DNA from: RYN-124 sp033851845
GTDB lineage: Bacteria; Actinomycetota; Actinomycetes; Mycobacteriales; SCTD01
Assembly: GCA_033851845.1 (NCBI GenBank)
Contig: JAWWOH010000031.1
Location: 1-64,000, forward strand
Direction of reading: 5' to 3'
Length of the DNA stretch: 64,000 bases
Of the stretch, positions 36,309 to 45,153 are shown in pieces; the stretch's first letter is position 1, and each line of letters begins with the position of its first letter. Below the pieces are notes generated by a model. That model was not told where the DNA came from, made no database searches, and was given only the letters and a program-made list of their open reading frames with translations. Both the position numbers and the translations under genes were made by a program.

Positions 36309-37190
36309 CTACAGGGCGGCGATGGCCTCGGCGACCGAGAGCGTGCGGCGGGCGTTGTCGACGTGGAGGTTCTCGATCATCCGGCCGTCGACGGTTACGA
36401 CCCCGCGGCCGTCGCGCTGCGCCTCGTCGAACGCCTCGATGACCCGGCGTGCGTGCTCGACCTCGGCCTCGGTCGGCGCCCAGACCCGGTTGGCGATCTC
36501 GACCTGGGAGGGGTGGATCAGCGTCTTGCCGTCGAAGCCCATCTCCATGCCCTGCCGGCACTCCGCCTCGAAGCCGTCGAGATCCTTCACGTCGTTGTAG
36601 ACGCCGTCGAGCACCTCGATGCCGGCCTCGCGAGCGGCGAGCAGTGTCGTGGCCAGGTGCGGGAGCAGCGGCGCGCGCCCCGGGACCAGCGACGCGCGCA
36701 GCTCTTTCGCCAGGTCGTTGGTGCCGAGCACCAGGACGGAGACGCGGTCGAAGCGAGCGATGTCGCGTACGGCGAACACCGCCGCTGGGGTCTCGACCAT
36801 CGCCCAGACCGCGAGGTCGGCGCGGGCACCGGCGTCGTCGAGCACGTTGATCACCTGCTGCAGGTGACCGACACCGCTGACCTTCGGGACGACGACCGCG
36901 GCCGCGCCCGAACGGGCTGCCGCGGCGAGGTCGGCGGCGCCCCACGGCGTGTCCAGCCCGTTGCAGCGGACGGTCAGGGTGCGGTCGCCGTAGTCCTTCG
37001 AGCCGGCGGCCGCGCAGGCCTGCTCACGGGCCTTTTCCTTGGCGTCCGGTGCGACGGCGTCCTCGAGGTCGAAGATGATCCCGTCGGCGGGGATGGTCTT
37101 CGCCTTCTCCAGCGCGCGCTCGTTCGACGAGGGCATGTAGAGGACGGACCGCAGCGGCCGCGTCACGGTCGTTTCGCGGGCTCCGCTCAT
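36309..37190 (-). CDS. HpcH/HpaI aldolase/citrate-lyase-family CoA-ester lyase, short form
   Basis: 293 aa TIM-barrel lyase of the CitE/malyl-CoA group: RSVLYMPSSNERALEKAKTIPADGIIFDLEDAV, VRCNGLDTPW, WAMVETPAAVF and GFDGKTLIHPSQVEIAN. The Glu and Asp metal ligands (MVETP, LEDAV) are retained. Family reactions split or hydrolyse malyl-CoA-type thioesters. It overlaps the next lyase by 4 bp, so both are one unit, as in organisms where a second CitE-like protein acts as malyl-CoA thioesterase beside Mcl1 (inference). Confidence 0.88.
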   Translation of the reverse strand: MSGARETTVTRPLRSVLYMPSSNERALEKAKTIPADGIIFDLEDAVAPDAKEKAREQACAAAGSKDYGDRTLTVRCNGLDTPWGAADLAAAARSGAAAVVVPKVSGVGHLQQVINVLDDAGARADLAVWAMVETPAAVFAVRDIARFDRVSVLVLGTNDLAKELRASLVPGRAPLLPHLATTLLAAREAGIEVLDGVYNDVKDLDGFEAECRQGMEMGFDGKTLIHPSQVEIANRVWAPTEAEVEHARRVIEAFDEAQRDGRGVVTVDGRMIENLHVDNARRTLSVAEAIAAL

Positions 37191-38233
37191 AGGTCGTAGG
37201 CCTTGGCCAGGTCAGGATCGCGCTCGGCGAGCTCGCGGGCCAACGCCAGCACCACCTGGCACTGCTTGAAGGTCGCGTCGTCCTGCATCTTCCCGTCGAT
37301 CATCACGGCGCCTCGACCATCGCCCATCTCCTCGACCACGCGCTTCGCCCACGCGACCTCGTCGGCCGCCGGGGAGAAGACGCGCTTCGCGATGTCGATC
37401 TGCACCGGGTGCAGCGACCACGCGCCGACGCAGCCGAGTAGGTAAGCGTTTCGGAACTGGTCCTCGCACGCGACGACGTCCTTGATGTCGCCGAACGGCC
37501 CGTAGTAGGCGTAGATCCCGTTCATCGCGCACGCGTCGACCATCCGCGCAACGGTGTAGTGCCAGAGGTCCTGCTGGTAGACCGCGCGGTCCGCCTCGAC
37601 GTCGCCGGCAGGCGGGTCCTGGCGCACCAGGTAGCCGGGGTGACCGCCCCCGACGCGCGTCGTCTTCATCCGCCGGTTGGCCGCGAGGTCAGCCGGCCCG
37701 AGCGAGATGCCCTGCATCCGAGGCGAGGCGGCGCAGATCTCCTCGACGCTCGCGACACCCCGCGCCGTCTCCAGGATCGCGTGCAGCTGGATCGGCCGGG
37801 AGATGCCGGCCCGCGCCTCGAGCTGCGCGACGAGCCGGTCGACGTAGTGGATGTCCTCCGGTCCCTCGACCTTCGGGATCATGATCACGTCGATCTTCTC
37901 GCCGGCCTCGGTGACGAGGGTGGTGAGGTCGTCGAGCACCCAGGGGCTGCCGAGGTCGTTGACCCGCGTCCACAGCTGCGCAGGTCCCTCGAAGGTGCGG
38001 GCCACCTCGACAAGACCATGACGGGCGGCACCCTTGTTCGCCGCCTGGATCGCGTCCTCGAGGTTGCCGAGCAGGACGTCGACCTGCATCGCCAGGTCGG
38101 GGACCTTCGCGACCATCTTCGGGTTCGACGGGTCGAAGAAGTGGATCATCCGCGACGGGCGGAAGGGGATCTCGCGCAACGGGAGCGGTGCACCGACGGC
38201 GAGCGGGCGGAAGAAGTCCTTCGGGCTCTGCAC
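37187..38233 (-). CDS. HpcH/HpaI-family malyl-CoA/beta-methylmalyl-CoA lyase-like protein
   Basis: 348 aa, the longer Mcl-like form: NLEDAIQAANKGAARHGL, LWTRVNDLGSPW, VIMIPKVEGPEDIHY, ILETARGVASVEEI, then MVDACAMNGIYAYYGPFGDIKD and GCVGAWSLHPVQIDIAKRVFSP. The C-terminal lid (DGKMQDDATFKQC) is present. The chain fits L-malyl-CoA/beta-methylmalyl-CoA lyase of the ethylmalonyl-CoA pathway, though substrate choice cannot be read from sequence alone. GTG at 38233. Related pathway-type genes (acyl-CoA dehydrogenase, MaoC) lie 13-22 kb away. Confidence 0.85.
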   Translation of the reverse strand: MQSPKDFFRPLAVGAPLPLREIPFRPSRMIHFFDPSNPKMVAKVPDLAMQVDVLLGNLEDAIQAANKGAARHGLVEVARTFEGPAQLWTRVNDLGSPWVLDDLTTLVTEAGEKIDVIMIPKVEGPEDIHYVDRLVAQLEARAGISRPIQLHAILETARGVASVEEICAASPRMQGISLGPADLAANRRMKTTRVGGGHPGYLVRQDPPAGDVEADRAVYQQDLWHYTVARMVDACAMNGIYAYYGPFGDIKDVVACEDQFRNAYLLGCVGAWSLHPVQIDIAKRVFSPAADEVAWAKRVVEEMGDGRGAVMIDGKMQDDATFKQCQVVLALARELAERDPDLAKAYDL

Positions 38234-38301
38234 GCCGTCAGGTTAGACGCGCGGGGCCTCTAGCCTGACGAGATGTCGATCACGTCCGAGCGGGACGCGT
38301 C

Positions 38302-38958
38302 CTGACCAGTCCCGACCGCTCTGCCGTCCTGCGCAACGCGGCCGGCATCTCCGTTGCCACGGGTGCGTACGCCGTGTCGTTCGGTGCCATCGCCGTGAGC
38401 AGCGGACTGTCCGTCCTGCAGGCCTGCGCGACCTCGCTGCTGGTCTTCACCGGCGCGTCACAGTTTGCGCTTGTCGCGGTACTCGGCGCCGGCGGCGCCG
38501 CGGTGTCCGGCGTGGTCAGCGCCCTCCTGCTGGGCACCCGCAACTCCCTGTACGCCGTTCGGATGGCCGACCTGCTGAGGCTGCGCGGACCCCGGCGGGT
38601 GGCCGCGGCGCAGCTGACGATCGATGAGTCGACCGCGATGGCGATCAGCGCGCCGGCCGGGTTGGAGCGCACGGCGTTCTTCGCCACCGGCGTCGGTATC
38701 TACCTGCTCTGGAACCTCGGGACCCTGCTCGGGGCGCTCGGCGCCGCGCACCTCGGTGACCCGGCCCGGCTGGGCCTGGACGCAGCGGTGCCGGCCGCCT
38801 TCGTCGCACTGCTCGCTCCTCGGCTGCGGGACCGTGACGCGGCCGCGGTGGCGCTGGCCGGAGCGGCCCTCGCCCTCATCGCGATCCCGCTGGTGCGCCC
38901 CGGCGTACCCGTGCTGCTTGCCGGCCTCGCCGTCGTACCAATGGTGTTGCGCCGGTGA
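38302..38958 (+). CDS. azlC: AzlC-type branched-chain amino acid exporter, large subunit
   Basis: Membrane permease of the AzlC family: FGAIAVSSGLSVLQACATSLLVFTG, SQFALVAVLGAGG, VAAAQLTIDESTAMAI. Exports branched-chain amino acids or analogues with AzlD. The start is unclear. The conserved frame is open from CTG 38302 (LTSPDRSAVLRNAAGISVATG...), but the first conventional start is GTG 38374, inside the first helix. An ATG at 38273 opens a 10-codon ORF in another frame that stops at 38303-38305. It overlaps azlD by 4 bp. Confidence 0.8.
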   Translation: MTSPDRSAVLRNAAGISVATGAYAVSFGAIAVSSGLSVLQACATSLLVFTGASQFALVAVLGAGGAAVSGVVSALLLGTRNSLYAVRMADLLRLRGPRRVAAAQLTIDESTAMAISAPAGLERTAFFATGVGIYLLWNLGTLLGALGAAHLGDPARLGLDAAVPAAFVALLAPRLRDRDAAAVALAGAALALIAIPLVRPGVPVLLAGLAVVPMVLRR

Positions 38959-39257
38959 GCACCTGGACCGCGGTGCTGCTCACGGCCATCGGCTGCTTCG
39001 CGCTCAAGGCGCTCGGGTGGGCCCTTCCCGGGCGGGTCCTGGAGAACGACCGGGTACGGCGCGCGGCGGTGCTGCTGCCGGTTGCCTTGCTGGCCGGGCT
39101 GGTCGTCGTACAGGCGTTCTCCAGCGGCCGCTCGCTGCAGCTCGACGCGCGTGCCGTCGGGCTCGGCGTCGCGGTGCTGGCTGTGGTTCTACGCGCGCCG
39201 TTCCTGGTCGTGGTCGTGCTCGCCGCGACGACGGCGGCGCTGCTGCGGCTCGGCTAA
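38955..39257 (+). CDS. azlD: AzlD-type small subunit of branched-chain amino acid exporter
   Basis: 100 aa, four hydrophobic helices (TAVLLTAIGCFALKALGW, AAVLLPVALLAGLVVVQAF, VGLGVAVLAVVL, FLVVVVLAATTAALL). GTG within the azlC stop (GTGA). Works as a complex with AzlC. It overlaps the convergent PilB-like gene by 4 bases at its 3' end. Confidence 0.88.
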   Translation: MSTWTAVLLTAIGCFALKALGWALPGRVLENDRVRRAAVLLPVALLAGLVVVQAFSSGRSLQLDARAVGLGVAVLAVVLRAPFLVVVVLAATTAALLRLG

Positions 39258-41542
39258 CCAGGTAGCGCGCTGCTGCGCATCAGCTCGAGGACGCGCTCCT
39301 CCAGCAGGGTCGGCTCGACCGGCTTCTGCAGGTAGTCGTCGGCGCCGGCCCGACGGGCGTCGCGCTCCAGGTCGGGGTTGTCGCTGCCGGTGAAGAGCAC
39401 GAGCGGCAGCGTCAGCGTCCGCGGGTCGGCGCGCAGCAGTCGGATCAGCTCGATGCCCATCAGGTCGGGCAGCACGTTGTCGATGAGCGCGCCGTCGAAC
39501 TCCTGCTCGCCGACCGCGGTGAGGGCCGCCTCCGCCGTCCCGACCGCGACGACCTCTGCGGCGCCCTCGAGGGCGGTCGTGATGAAGGAGCACACACTGG
39601 GGTCGTCATCGATGACGAGCAGCCGCGGTAGCCGGTCGGGGGCCCGGGTCTCGACGGGCGGCGGCGATGCGACGGGCGTGCGGCACCACGGGCACGTGTG
39701 CCACTGGGGATCGAGCGGGCGGTCGCATCCTGTGCAGCGGTGCTTGCCGATCGCCGTCCCGTCCCACGGGCAGACGACCATGTCGTCGGCCAGCACGCGG
39801 GCGCAGGACGGGCAGCGCGGTCCGGAGACGTCGTCGATGTGCGTAGCGCGCAGCACCTCTTCGTACGTCGTATCGCCGCGGTGCGCCGCCGCGAGCGCCG
39901 ACGTCCGCAGCGTCGCCATCCCGTGCGCTCGTGCCGCGGCGCCGATGGCGGCCTCCGTCGGGGTGGTGAGAAGGACGTGCCGCATCTCCGCAGTCACCGG
40001 CAGCACCTCGAAGACGCCGGTGCGTCCGCGATAGCCCGTGCCACCGCACTCCGCGCAGCCCTTGCCGCGCTTCGGTGTCGCGTCCGCGATGTCGGCGTCG
40101 GTCAGCCCCAGCAGCACCAGCGTGCGCGGTGACGGGACGTAGTCGGTGACGCAGGCCGCGCAGGGACGGCGTACGAGGCGCTGCGCGACCACGAGCGACA
40201 GCGACGAGGCGACGAGGAACGGCTCGACGCCCATGTCGACCAGTCGGGTGACCGCGCTGACCGCGTCGTTGGTGTGCAGGGTCGTGAGCACCAGGTGCCC
40301 GGTGAGCGACGCCTGCAGGGCGAGCTCGGCGGTCTCCTGGTCGCGGACCTCACCGAGCAGGACGATGTCCGGGTCCTGTCGCAGGATGCTGCGCAGGCCA
40401 CGCGCGAAGGTCATGCCGGCGCGTTCGTTGACCTGCACCTGTGTGATGCCGATGACCTGGATCTCGACTGGGTCCTCGAGGGTCACGATGTTGCGGTCGG
40501 GCGTGCTGATGTGCTGGATGCCGGCGTACAGCGTGTTGGTCTTGCCCGAGCCGGTCGGTCCGGTGATCAGCACCAGCCCCTGGCTCTGCACCAATGCCGA
40601 CGTGAGCGCGTCGAGCTGGCTGCCGGTGAGCCCCGTCTTGTCGAGCCGCGGGATGTTGTCCGAACGTGGGAGCAGTCGGATGACCGCCTTCTCGCCGTGC
40701 AGGGTCGGCAGCGTCGACACGCGTGCCTCCACCGTGACCTGGTCGACGGTGAGCTTTGCGCGACCGTCCTGCGGCCGGCGGCGCTCAGAGATGTCGAGCC
40801 CGGACACGATCTTGATGCGGCTGACGGTCGACGCGGCCGCGTTGCGCGGGACCGTCATGACGTCGCGCAGCAGGCCGTCGACGCGGTACCGGATGCGGAG
40901 CTCGCCGGCCTGTGGCTCGACGTGCACGTCGCTCGCTCTCGCCCGCACCGCGTCGGCCAAGATGACGTCGACCAGCTTGACGATCGGAGCTGCTTCGGTG
41001 CCGGTCGCACTCGGGTCGTCGGCCGCCTCGTCGGCGGGGGCGTCGATGTCCTCGAACATCGTCGACACGTCGGACGAGTCCTCCGACAGCGACCAGGCTC
41101 GGGCCAGGTGGTCGCGCACCTGCGAGTCGGTCGCGACGAGCACCTGCACCTCAGTGGCGTCGGTGTAGAGCTTGACGTCGTCGATCGCCACGATGTTGGT
41201 CGGGTCGCTCGTCGCGACGACGACGCGGTTGCCGACGCGCTCGAGGATGAGCAGGTTGCTGCGCTCTGCCACGGCGCGGGGCAGCGACCGGACGATCTCC
41301 GGCGAGATCGGCAGCTGGCCGAGGTCGGTGACGTTGAGCGAGAGTGCCGCGGCGAGCGATTCCGCGATCTGCCGGTCGGTGGCGAATCCGGCCTCGATGA
41401 TGACGGCACCCAGCCGCTTGCGTCGTTGCCCCGCCGGCGTCTCGGCCTGCGTCGCGAGGGCCTGCATGAGCTGGTCCTCGGTGATGACGCCGGCCTCGAC
41501 GAGCACCTCGCCAAGTCGACGCCGTCGTCCCGGGACGGTCAT
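39254..41542 (-). CDS. PilB/GspE-type secretion ATPase fused to zinc ribbon and receiver domain
   Basis: 762 aa. Residues 1-150 are two GspE-N/MshEN-like modules (LGEVLVEAGVITEDQLMQAL; KRLGAVIIEAGFATDRQI), which in other proteins bind c-di-GMP. The ATPase domain has ASDVHVEPQAGELRIRYRVDG, Walker A GPTGSGKT near residue 328, an Asp box (TLEDPVE), Walker B PDIVLLGEVRD and a Cys-rich motif (CAECGGTGYRG). About 575-625 is a double zinc ribbon (CPSCARVLADD, CTGCDRPLDPQ, CPWCRTP). About 637-755 is a CheY-like receiver (LLVIDDDPSVCSF, Asp in DNVLPDL, Lys in DDYLQKPVE). No pilin, PilC or prepilin peptidase gene is nearby. The ATG overlaps the DUF1003 stop by one base. Confidence 0.9.
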   Translation of the reverse strand: MTVPGRRRRLGEVLVEAGVITEDQLMQALATQAETPAGQRRKRLGAVIIEAGFATDRQIAESLAAALSLNVTDLGQLPISPEIVRSLPRAVAERSNLLILERVGNRVVVATSDPTNIVAIDDVKLYTDATEVQVLVATDSQVRDHLARAWSLSEDSSDVSTMFEDIDAPADEAADDPSATGTEAAPIVKLVDVILADAVRARASDVHVEPQAGELRIRYRVDGLLRDVMTVPRNAAASTVSRIKIVSGLDISERRRPQDGRAKLTVDQVTVEARVSTLPTLHGEKAVIRLLPRSDNIPRLDKTGLTGSQLDALTSALVQSQGLVLITGPTGSGKTNTLYAGIQHISTPDRNIVTLEDPVEIQVIGITQVQVNERAGMTFARGLRSILRQDPDIVLLGEVRDQETAELALQASLTGHLVLTTLHTNDAVSAVTRLVDMGVEPFLVASSLSLVVAQRLVRRPCAACVTDYVPSPRTLVLLGLTDADIADATPKRGKGCAECGGTGYRGRTGVFEVLPVTAEMRHVLLTTPTEAAIGAAARAHGMATLRTSALAAAHRGDTTYEEVLRATHIDDVSGPRCPSCARVLADDMVVCPWDGTAIGKHRCTGCDRPLDPQWHTCPWCRTPVASPPPVETRAPDRLPRLLVIDDDPSVCSFITTALEGAAEVVAVGTAEAALTAVGEQEFDGALIDNVLPDLMGIELIRLLRADPRTLTLPLVLFTGSDNPDLERDARRAGADDYLQKPVEPTLLEERVLELMRSSALPG

Positions 41543-42198
41543 CAGCCCGCCTCGCTGTCGCCGACGAACGGCTCGCCGAGGCCGCCGACGGTGGCCTCCT
41601 CGGTGCGGTGCTCGCGGCGCTTCTTGCGCTCCGCCTTGCGCTCCCGCTCCGCCTTGCGCTCACGGGCCTCGGGGTCGTACGGCGCAGTCATGCCTGGGGA
41701 CGAGGCGGTCCGGGCGACCACCTCGTCGGTGACCTCGCGGAGCTGGTCGCGCAGGAAGTCGCGCGTCGCCACCTCGCCCAGCGCCTGCCGCAGCGAGGCG
41801 ACCTCGCGGGTGAGGTACTCGACATCGGCCTGCAGCCGCGCGTTCTGACCGCGGTCCTCCTCCTGGGTCACCCGGTCGCGGTCGGCCTGCCGGTTCTGCG
41901 CGAGCAGGATCAGCGGCGCGGCGTACGACGCCTGCAACGACAGCAGCAGCGTGAGCAGCGTGTAGTTCAGTGCGCGGGGGTCGAACTGCAGGTCCTTCGG
42001 CGCGAAGGTGTTCCAGCCCAGCCAGACGATGACGAACAGCGTCAGGTAGACCAGGAAGCGCGCCGTACCGAGGAAGCGGGCGAACTGCTCCGACACCCGG
42101 CCGAACGCCTCGGGGTCGTAGTGCGGCCGCGGTAGGGAGCCGCGCCCTTCCATCGGGGTGTCGAGTCGCGCCCGCCGCGCCGGCCGCCGCTCAGCCAC
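41542..42198 (-). CDS. DUF1003 membrane protein
   Basis: 218 aa. Two transmembrane helices (FLVYLTLFVIVWLGWNTF; NYTLLTLLLSLQASYAAPLILLA), the DUF1003 signature AAPLILLAQNRQADRDR, a coiled coil (LQADVEYLTREVASLRQAL) and a Lys/Arg/Glu-rich tail. Function unknown. Actinobacterial homologues sit beside the MgtE_N/CBS gene as here, overlapping by 8 bp. Confidence 0.88.
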   Translation of the reverse strand: MAERRPARRARLDTPMEGRGSLPRPHYDPEAFGRVSEQFARFLGTARFLVYLTLFVIVWLGWNTFAPKDLQFDPRALNYTLLTLLLSLQASYAAPLILLAQNRQADRDRVTQEEDRGQNARLQADVEYLTREVASLRQALGEVATRDFLRDQLREVTDEVVARTASSPGMTAPYDPEARERKAERERKAERKKRREHRTEEATVGGLGEPFVGDSEAG

Positions 42199-43444
42199 TG
42201 GGCACCGCCCGCGTCTCGCGCCAGTCGGCAGGGAGCAGGTGGTCGAGCACGTCGTCGACTGTCACCGCACCGAGCAGCCGCTGCTCGCTGTCGACGACCG
42301 GGACGGCGACGAGGTTGTACGTCGCGAGGTGCCGCGTCACCTCTGCCAGCGGGCAGTCGGCGGCCAGCGGGTCGATGTTGGTGTCGACGACGGAAGAGAT
42401 CAGCGTGGACGGCGGTTCGCGCAGCAGCCGCTGGAAGTGCGCGGTGCCGAGGTAGCGCCCGGTCGGTGTCTCGTACGGCGGCCGCACGACGTAGACCTGC
42501 GCGGCCAGCGAGGGCGGCAGGTCGGCGTGCCGGATCCGGGCGAGGGCCTCGGCGACCGTGGTGTTCGGCGGCAGGATGACCGGCTCGCTGGTCATCAGGC
42601 CGCCGGCGGTGTTGTCGGCGTACGCGAGCAGCTGCCGCACCGGCTCGGCTTCGTCCGGCTCCATGAGCTCGAGCAGCCGCTGTGCCTCGGCGGCGGGGAG
42701 CTCGCCGAGCAGGTCGGCCGCGTCGTCGGGAGCCATCGCCTCGAGCACATCGGCGGCGCGCTCGTCCTCGAGCCCGCCGAGCAGCTCGACCTGCTCGTCC
42801 TCGGGCATCTCCTCGAGCACGTCGGCGAGCCGCTCGTCATCGAGGGCGGCGGCGATCTCGGCCCGGCGCTTGCCGGACAGGTCATGCATGACGCCGGCCA
42901 GGTCGGCGGGGCGCAGCTTCTCGAAGACGGCGAGCAGGTTGGCCGCACCCTGACCGTCCTCGGGCAGCGAGAAGCCGTCGACCTCGTCCCACTCGAGCTG
43001 CAGCACCTCGCTCCGACGACGGCCGCGCAGCCCGCCGTGGTGCCGGCGTACGGCGACCCGCGTCAGCAGCCAGTCGGTGCGGGTCTCCTCCATCGCGATG
43101 TCCAGGACGGTGACGTCGTCGCCCGACTCGCGCAGCGTCACCTTGCGGTCGAGCAGCTCGGCGAGCACGAGCGTCTCGCCGGCCCGCTTGTCGAAGCGGC
43201 GCAGGCTCACGGTGCCGGTCGACAGCATCACCGCCTCGGGATCGACCGCAGTGACCCGGCCGATCGGGACGAAGATCCGACGGCGGGCCTGGATCTCGAC
43301 CACGATGCCGAGCACGCGGGGCGGCTCGCGTCCGATCCGCAGCGCCACGACGACATCGCGGACCCGCCCGACCTGATCCGCGTTCGGGTCGAACACGGGC
43401 AGACCGGCCAGGCGCGCGACGAAGACGCGGGTGCCGGTGCTCAT
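42191..43444 (-). CDS. PRC-barrel / MgtE_N / CBS-domain protein
   Basis: 417 aa. An N-terminal PRC-barrel-like region (VFVARLAGLPVFDPNADQVGRVRDVVVAL), an MgtE N-domain superhelix at about 155-270 (repeats LADVLEEMPEDEQVELL, AADVLEAMAPDDAADLL), then a CBS pair (TSEPVILPPNTTVAEAL; VDTNIDPLAADCPLAEV). There are no transmembrane helices, so it is the Mg2+/nucleotide-sensing half of MgtE without the channel, probably a regulator of ion homeostasis acting with the DUF1003 protein. The ATG at 43444 is preferred over a longer start at 43468. Confidence 0.88.
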   Translation of the reverse strand: MSTGTRVFVARLAGLPVFDPNADQVGRVRDVVVALRIGREPPRVLGIVVEIQARRRIFVPIGRVTAVDPEAVMLSTGTVSLRRFDKRAGETLVLAELLDRKVTLRESGDDVTVLDIAMEETRTDWLLTRVAVRRHHGGLRGRRRSEVLQLEWDEVDGFSLPEDGQGAANLLAVFEKLRPADLAGVMHDLSGKRRAEIAAALDDERLADVLEEMPEDEQVELLGGLEDERAADVLEAMAPDDAADLLGELPAAEAQRLLELMEPDEAEPVRQLLAYADNTAGGLMTSEPVILPPNTTVAEALARIRHADLPPSLAAQVYVVRPPYETPTGRYLGTAHFQRLLREPPSTLISSVVDTNIDPLAADCPLAEVTRHLATYNLVAVPVVDSEQRLLGAVTVDDVLDHLLPADWRETRAVPSG

Positions 43445-43543
43445 GGTGGGAAGGTACCGCCGGGGCACGCTCGGAACCCGTTCGCAGCGCGGGGCACAAT
43501 GCCGGAAACCGCATGCAGAACATCAAGTGTCAAGGAGCCGTTG

Positions 43544-44305
43544 ATGAGCGTTCTGGACCGCTTCCGCCTCGACGACAGGGTCGTCGTGGTCACCGGGGCA
43601 TCGTCCGGGCTCGGCGTCGCGTTCGCGCAGGCGTTCGCGGAGGCGGGGGCGGATGTCGTGCTGGGTGCCCGCCGCGTGGAGCGCCTCGCCGACACCGGCA
43701 AGCTCGTCGAGGCCGCCGGCCGTCGCTACGTCGCCGTGCAGACAGACGTCGCCGACCCCGAGCAGTGCACCGCCCTCATCACCAAGGCGGTGGACGAGTT
43801 CGGCCGCGTCGACGTGCTCGTCAACAACGCAGGCATTGGTACGGCGTACCCCTCTACTCGCGAGACGCCCGAGCAGTTCCGGCAGGTGATCGACGTCAAC
43901 CTCAACGGCGCCTACTGGTGCGCGCAGGCATTCGGCCGGGCCGCGAAGAACGGCGGCTCGATCATCAACATCTCGTCCGTGATCGGGTTGCGGCCGGGCA
44001 GCATCCCGCAGGCCGCGTACGCCGCCTCCAAGGCCGGTTTGATCGGGCTGACTCGCGACCTCGCCATGCAGTGGACCGGCCGCAAGGGCATCCGGGTCAA
44101 CGCGCTCGCGCCGGGCTACTTCCCCTCCGAGATGACCGATGAGCTGGACGCGAGTCAGATGGAGCTCATCAAGATGGTGGCGCCCGCCGGACGCGTCGGC
44201 GACCCGATGGAGCTCGCTGCCGCCGGTGTGTTCCTCGCCAGCGAAGCGGCGTCGTACATCACCGGGGTGACGCTGCCTGTCGACGGCGGCCTCACGATGC
44301 CGTGA
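43544..44305 (+). CDS. Short-chain dehydrogenase/reductase
   Basis: 253 aa classical SDR: VVVTGASSGLGVAF (TGxxxGxG), NNAG in VDVLVNNAGIG, catalytic Ser in INISSVIG, YAASK, and the C-terminal GVTLPVDGG. NAD(P)-dependent oxidoreductase, often a 3-oxoacyl or gluconate reductase; the substrate is not inferable. ATG at 43544 with AAGGAG. First of three genes coupled by 4-bp overlaps. Confidence 0.92.
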   Translation: MSVLDRFRLDDRVVVVTGASSGLGVAFAQAFAEAGADVVLGARRVERLADTGKLVEAAGRRYVAVQTDVADPEQCTALITKAVDEFGRVDVLVNNAGIGTAYPSTRETPEQFRQVIDVNLNGAYWCAQAFGRAAKNGGSIINISSVIGLRPGSIPQAAYAASKAGLIGLTRDLAMQWTGRKGIRVNALAPGYFPSEMTDELDASQMELIKMVAPAGRVGDPMELAAAGVFLASEAASYITGVTLPVDGGLTMP

Positions 44306-45153
44306 CGCACCTGGCCTACGAGGTCGTCGACGTCTTCACCGATCGCGCGTTCGCGGGCAACCCGCTGGCCGTGGTCCTCGACGCCGACGGGCTGTCGACC
44401 GAGCAGCTGCAGTCGATCGCGCGCGAGTTCAACCTGTCGGAGACGTCGTTCCCGATGAAGCCGGACGTCGATGGCGCGGACTACCGGTTGCGCATCTTCA
44501 CGCCGATGCAGGAGCTGCCCTTCGCCGGGCACCCGTCCGTCGGGGCCGCCGACGTCATGCTCCGGCTGGGCCGGGTGTCGCCCGGCAGGGTCGTGCAGTC
44601 GTGCGGCGCCGGACTGCTGCCACTCGAGGTCGCCGCCGACGTGGTCACGCTGACCGGCGGTACGCCGACGTGGGGCGAGCCGCTCGACCCCGCGGGTCTA
44701 CTGCCTGCCGTCGGCCTGGACCACGACGACCTTGACGGCGTCCCACGCCGGGCCGGCTGCGGGATCGACTGGACCTTCCTGCCGGTCCGGCGGACGGCCC
44801 TGGCTCGCGCTGATGCCGATCCCCGCGCTGTCGCGGCTATCGGTGGCACCGGGGTCAGCGTCGTCTCGTGGGACGGCACCACCGCCAACGCCCGGGTCTT
44901 CGCGGCCGGTGCCGGCGTTCCCGAGGACCCTGCCACCGGCTCGGCCGGAGTGGCGCTCGGCGCCTACCTCGTCATGTCGGGGCTGGTCGCTGCCGACGGC
45001 GAGACGGCGTACGACGTCGTACAAGGCGTGGAGATGGGACGGCCGTCCCTGCTGCGATGCGCGGTCGTCGCGCGCGACGGGCAGCCGGTCGAGACGCGCG
45101 TCAGCGGCTCGACCGTGCCCGTCGCGCGTGGCGAGATCCGCATCCCGGAGTGA
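44302..45153 (+). CDS. PhzF-family isomerase
   Basis: 283 aa with two similar halves of the diaminopimelate-epimerase-like fold. AYEVVDVFTDRAFAGNPLAVVLDA, FNLSETSFPMKP (the conserved active-site Glu), RIFTPMQELPFAGHPSVGAA and PEDPATGSAGVALGAYL. Cytosolic isomerase of unknown substrate; only a few homologues act in phenazine synthesis and no phz genes are present. GTG inside the SDR stop (GTGA). Confidence 0.92.
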   Translation: MTHLAYEVVDVFTDRAFAGNPLAVVLDADGLSTEQLQSIAREFNLSETSFPMKPDVDGADYRLRIFTPMQELPFAGHPSVGAADVMLRLGRVSPGRVVQSCGAGLLPLEVAADVVTLTGGTPTWGEPLDPAGLLPAVGLDHDDLDGVPRRAGCGIDWTFLPVRRTALARADADPRAVAAIGGTGVSVVSWDGTTANARVFAAGAGVPEDPATGSAGVALGAYLVMSGLVAADGETAYDVVQGVEMGRPSLLRCAVVARDGQPVETRVSGSTVPVARGEIRIPE

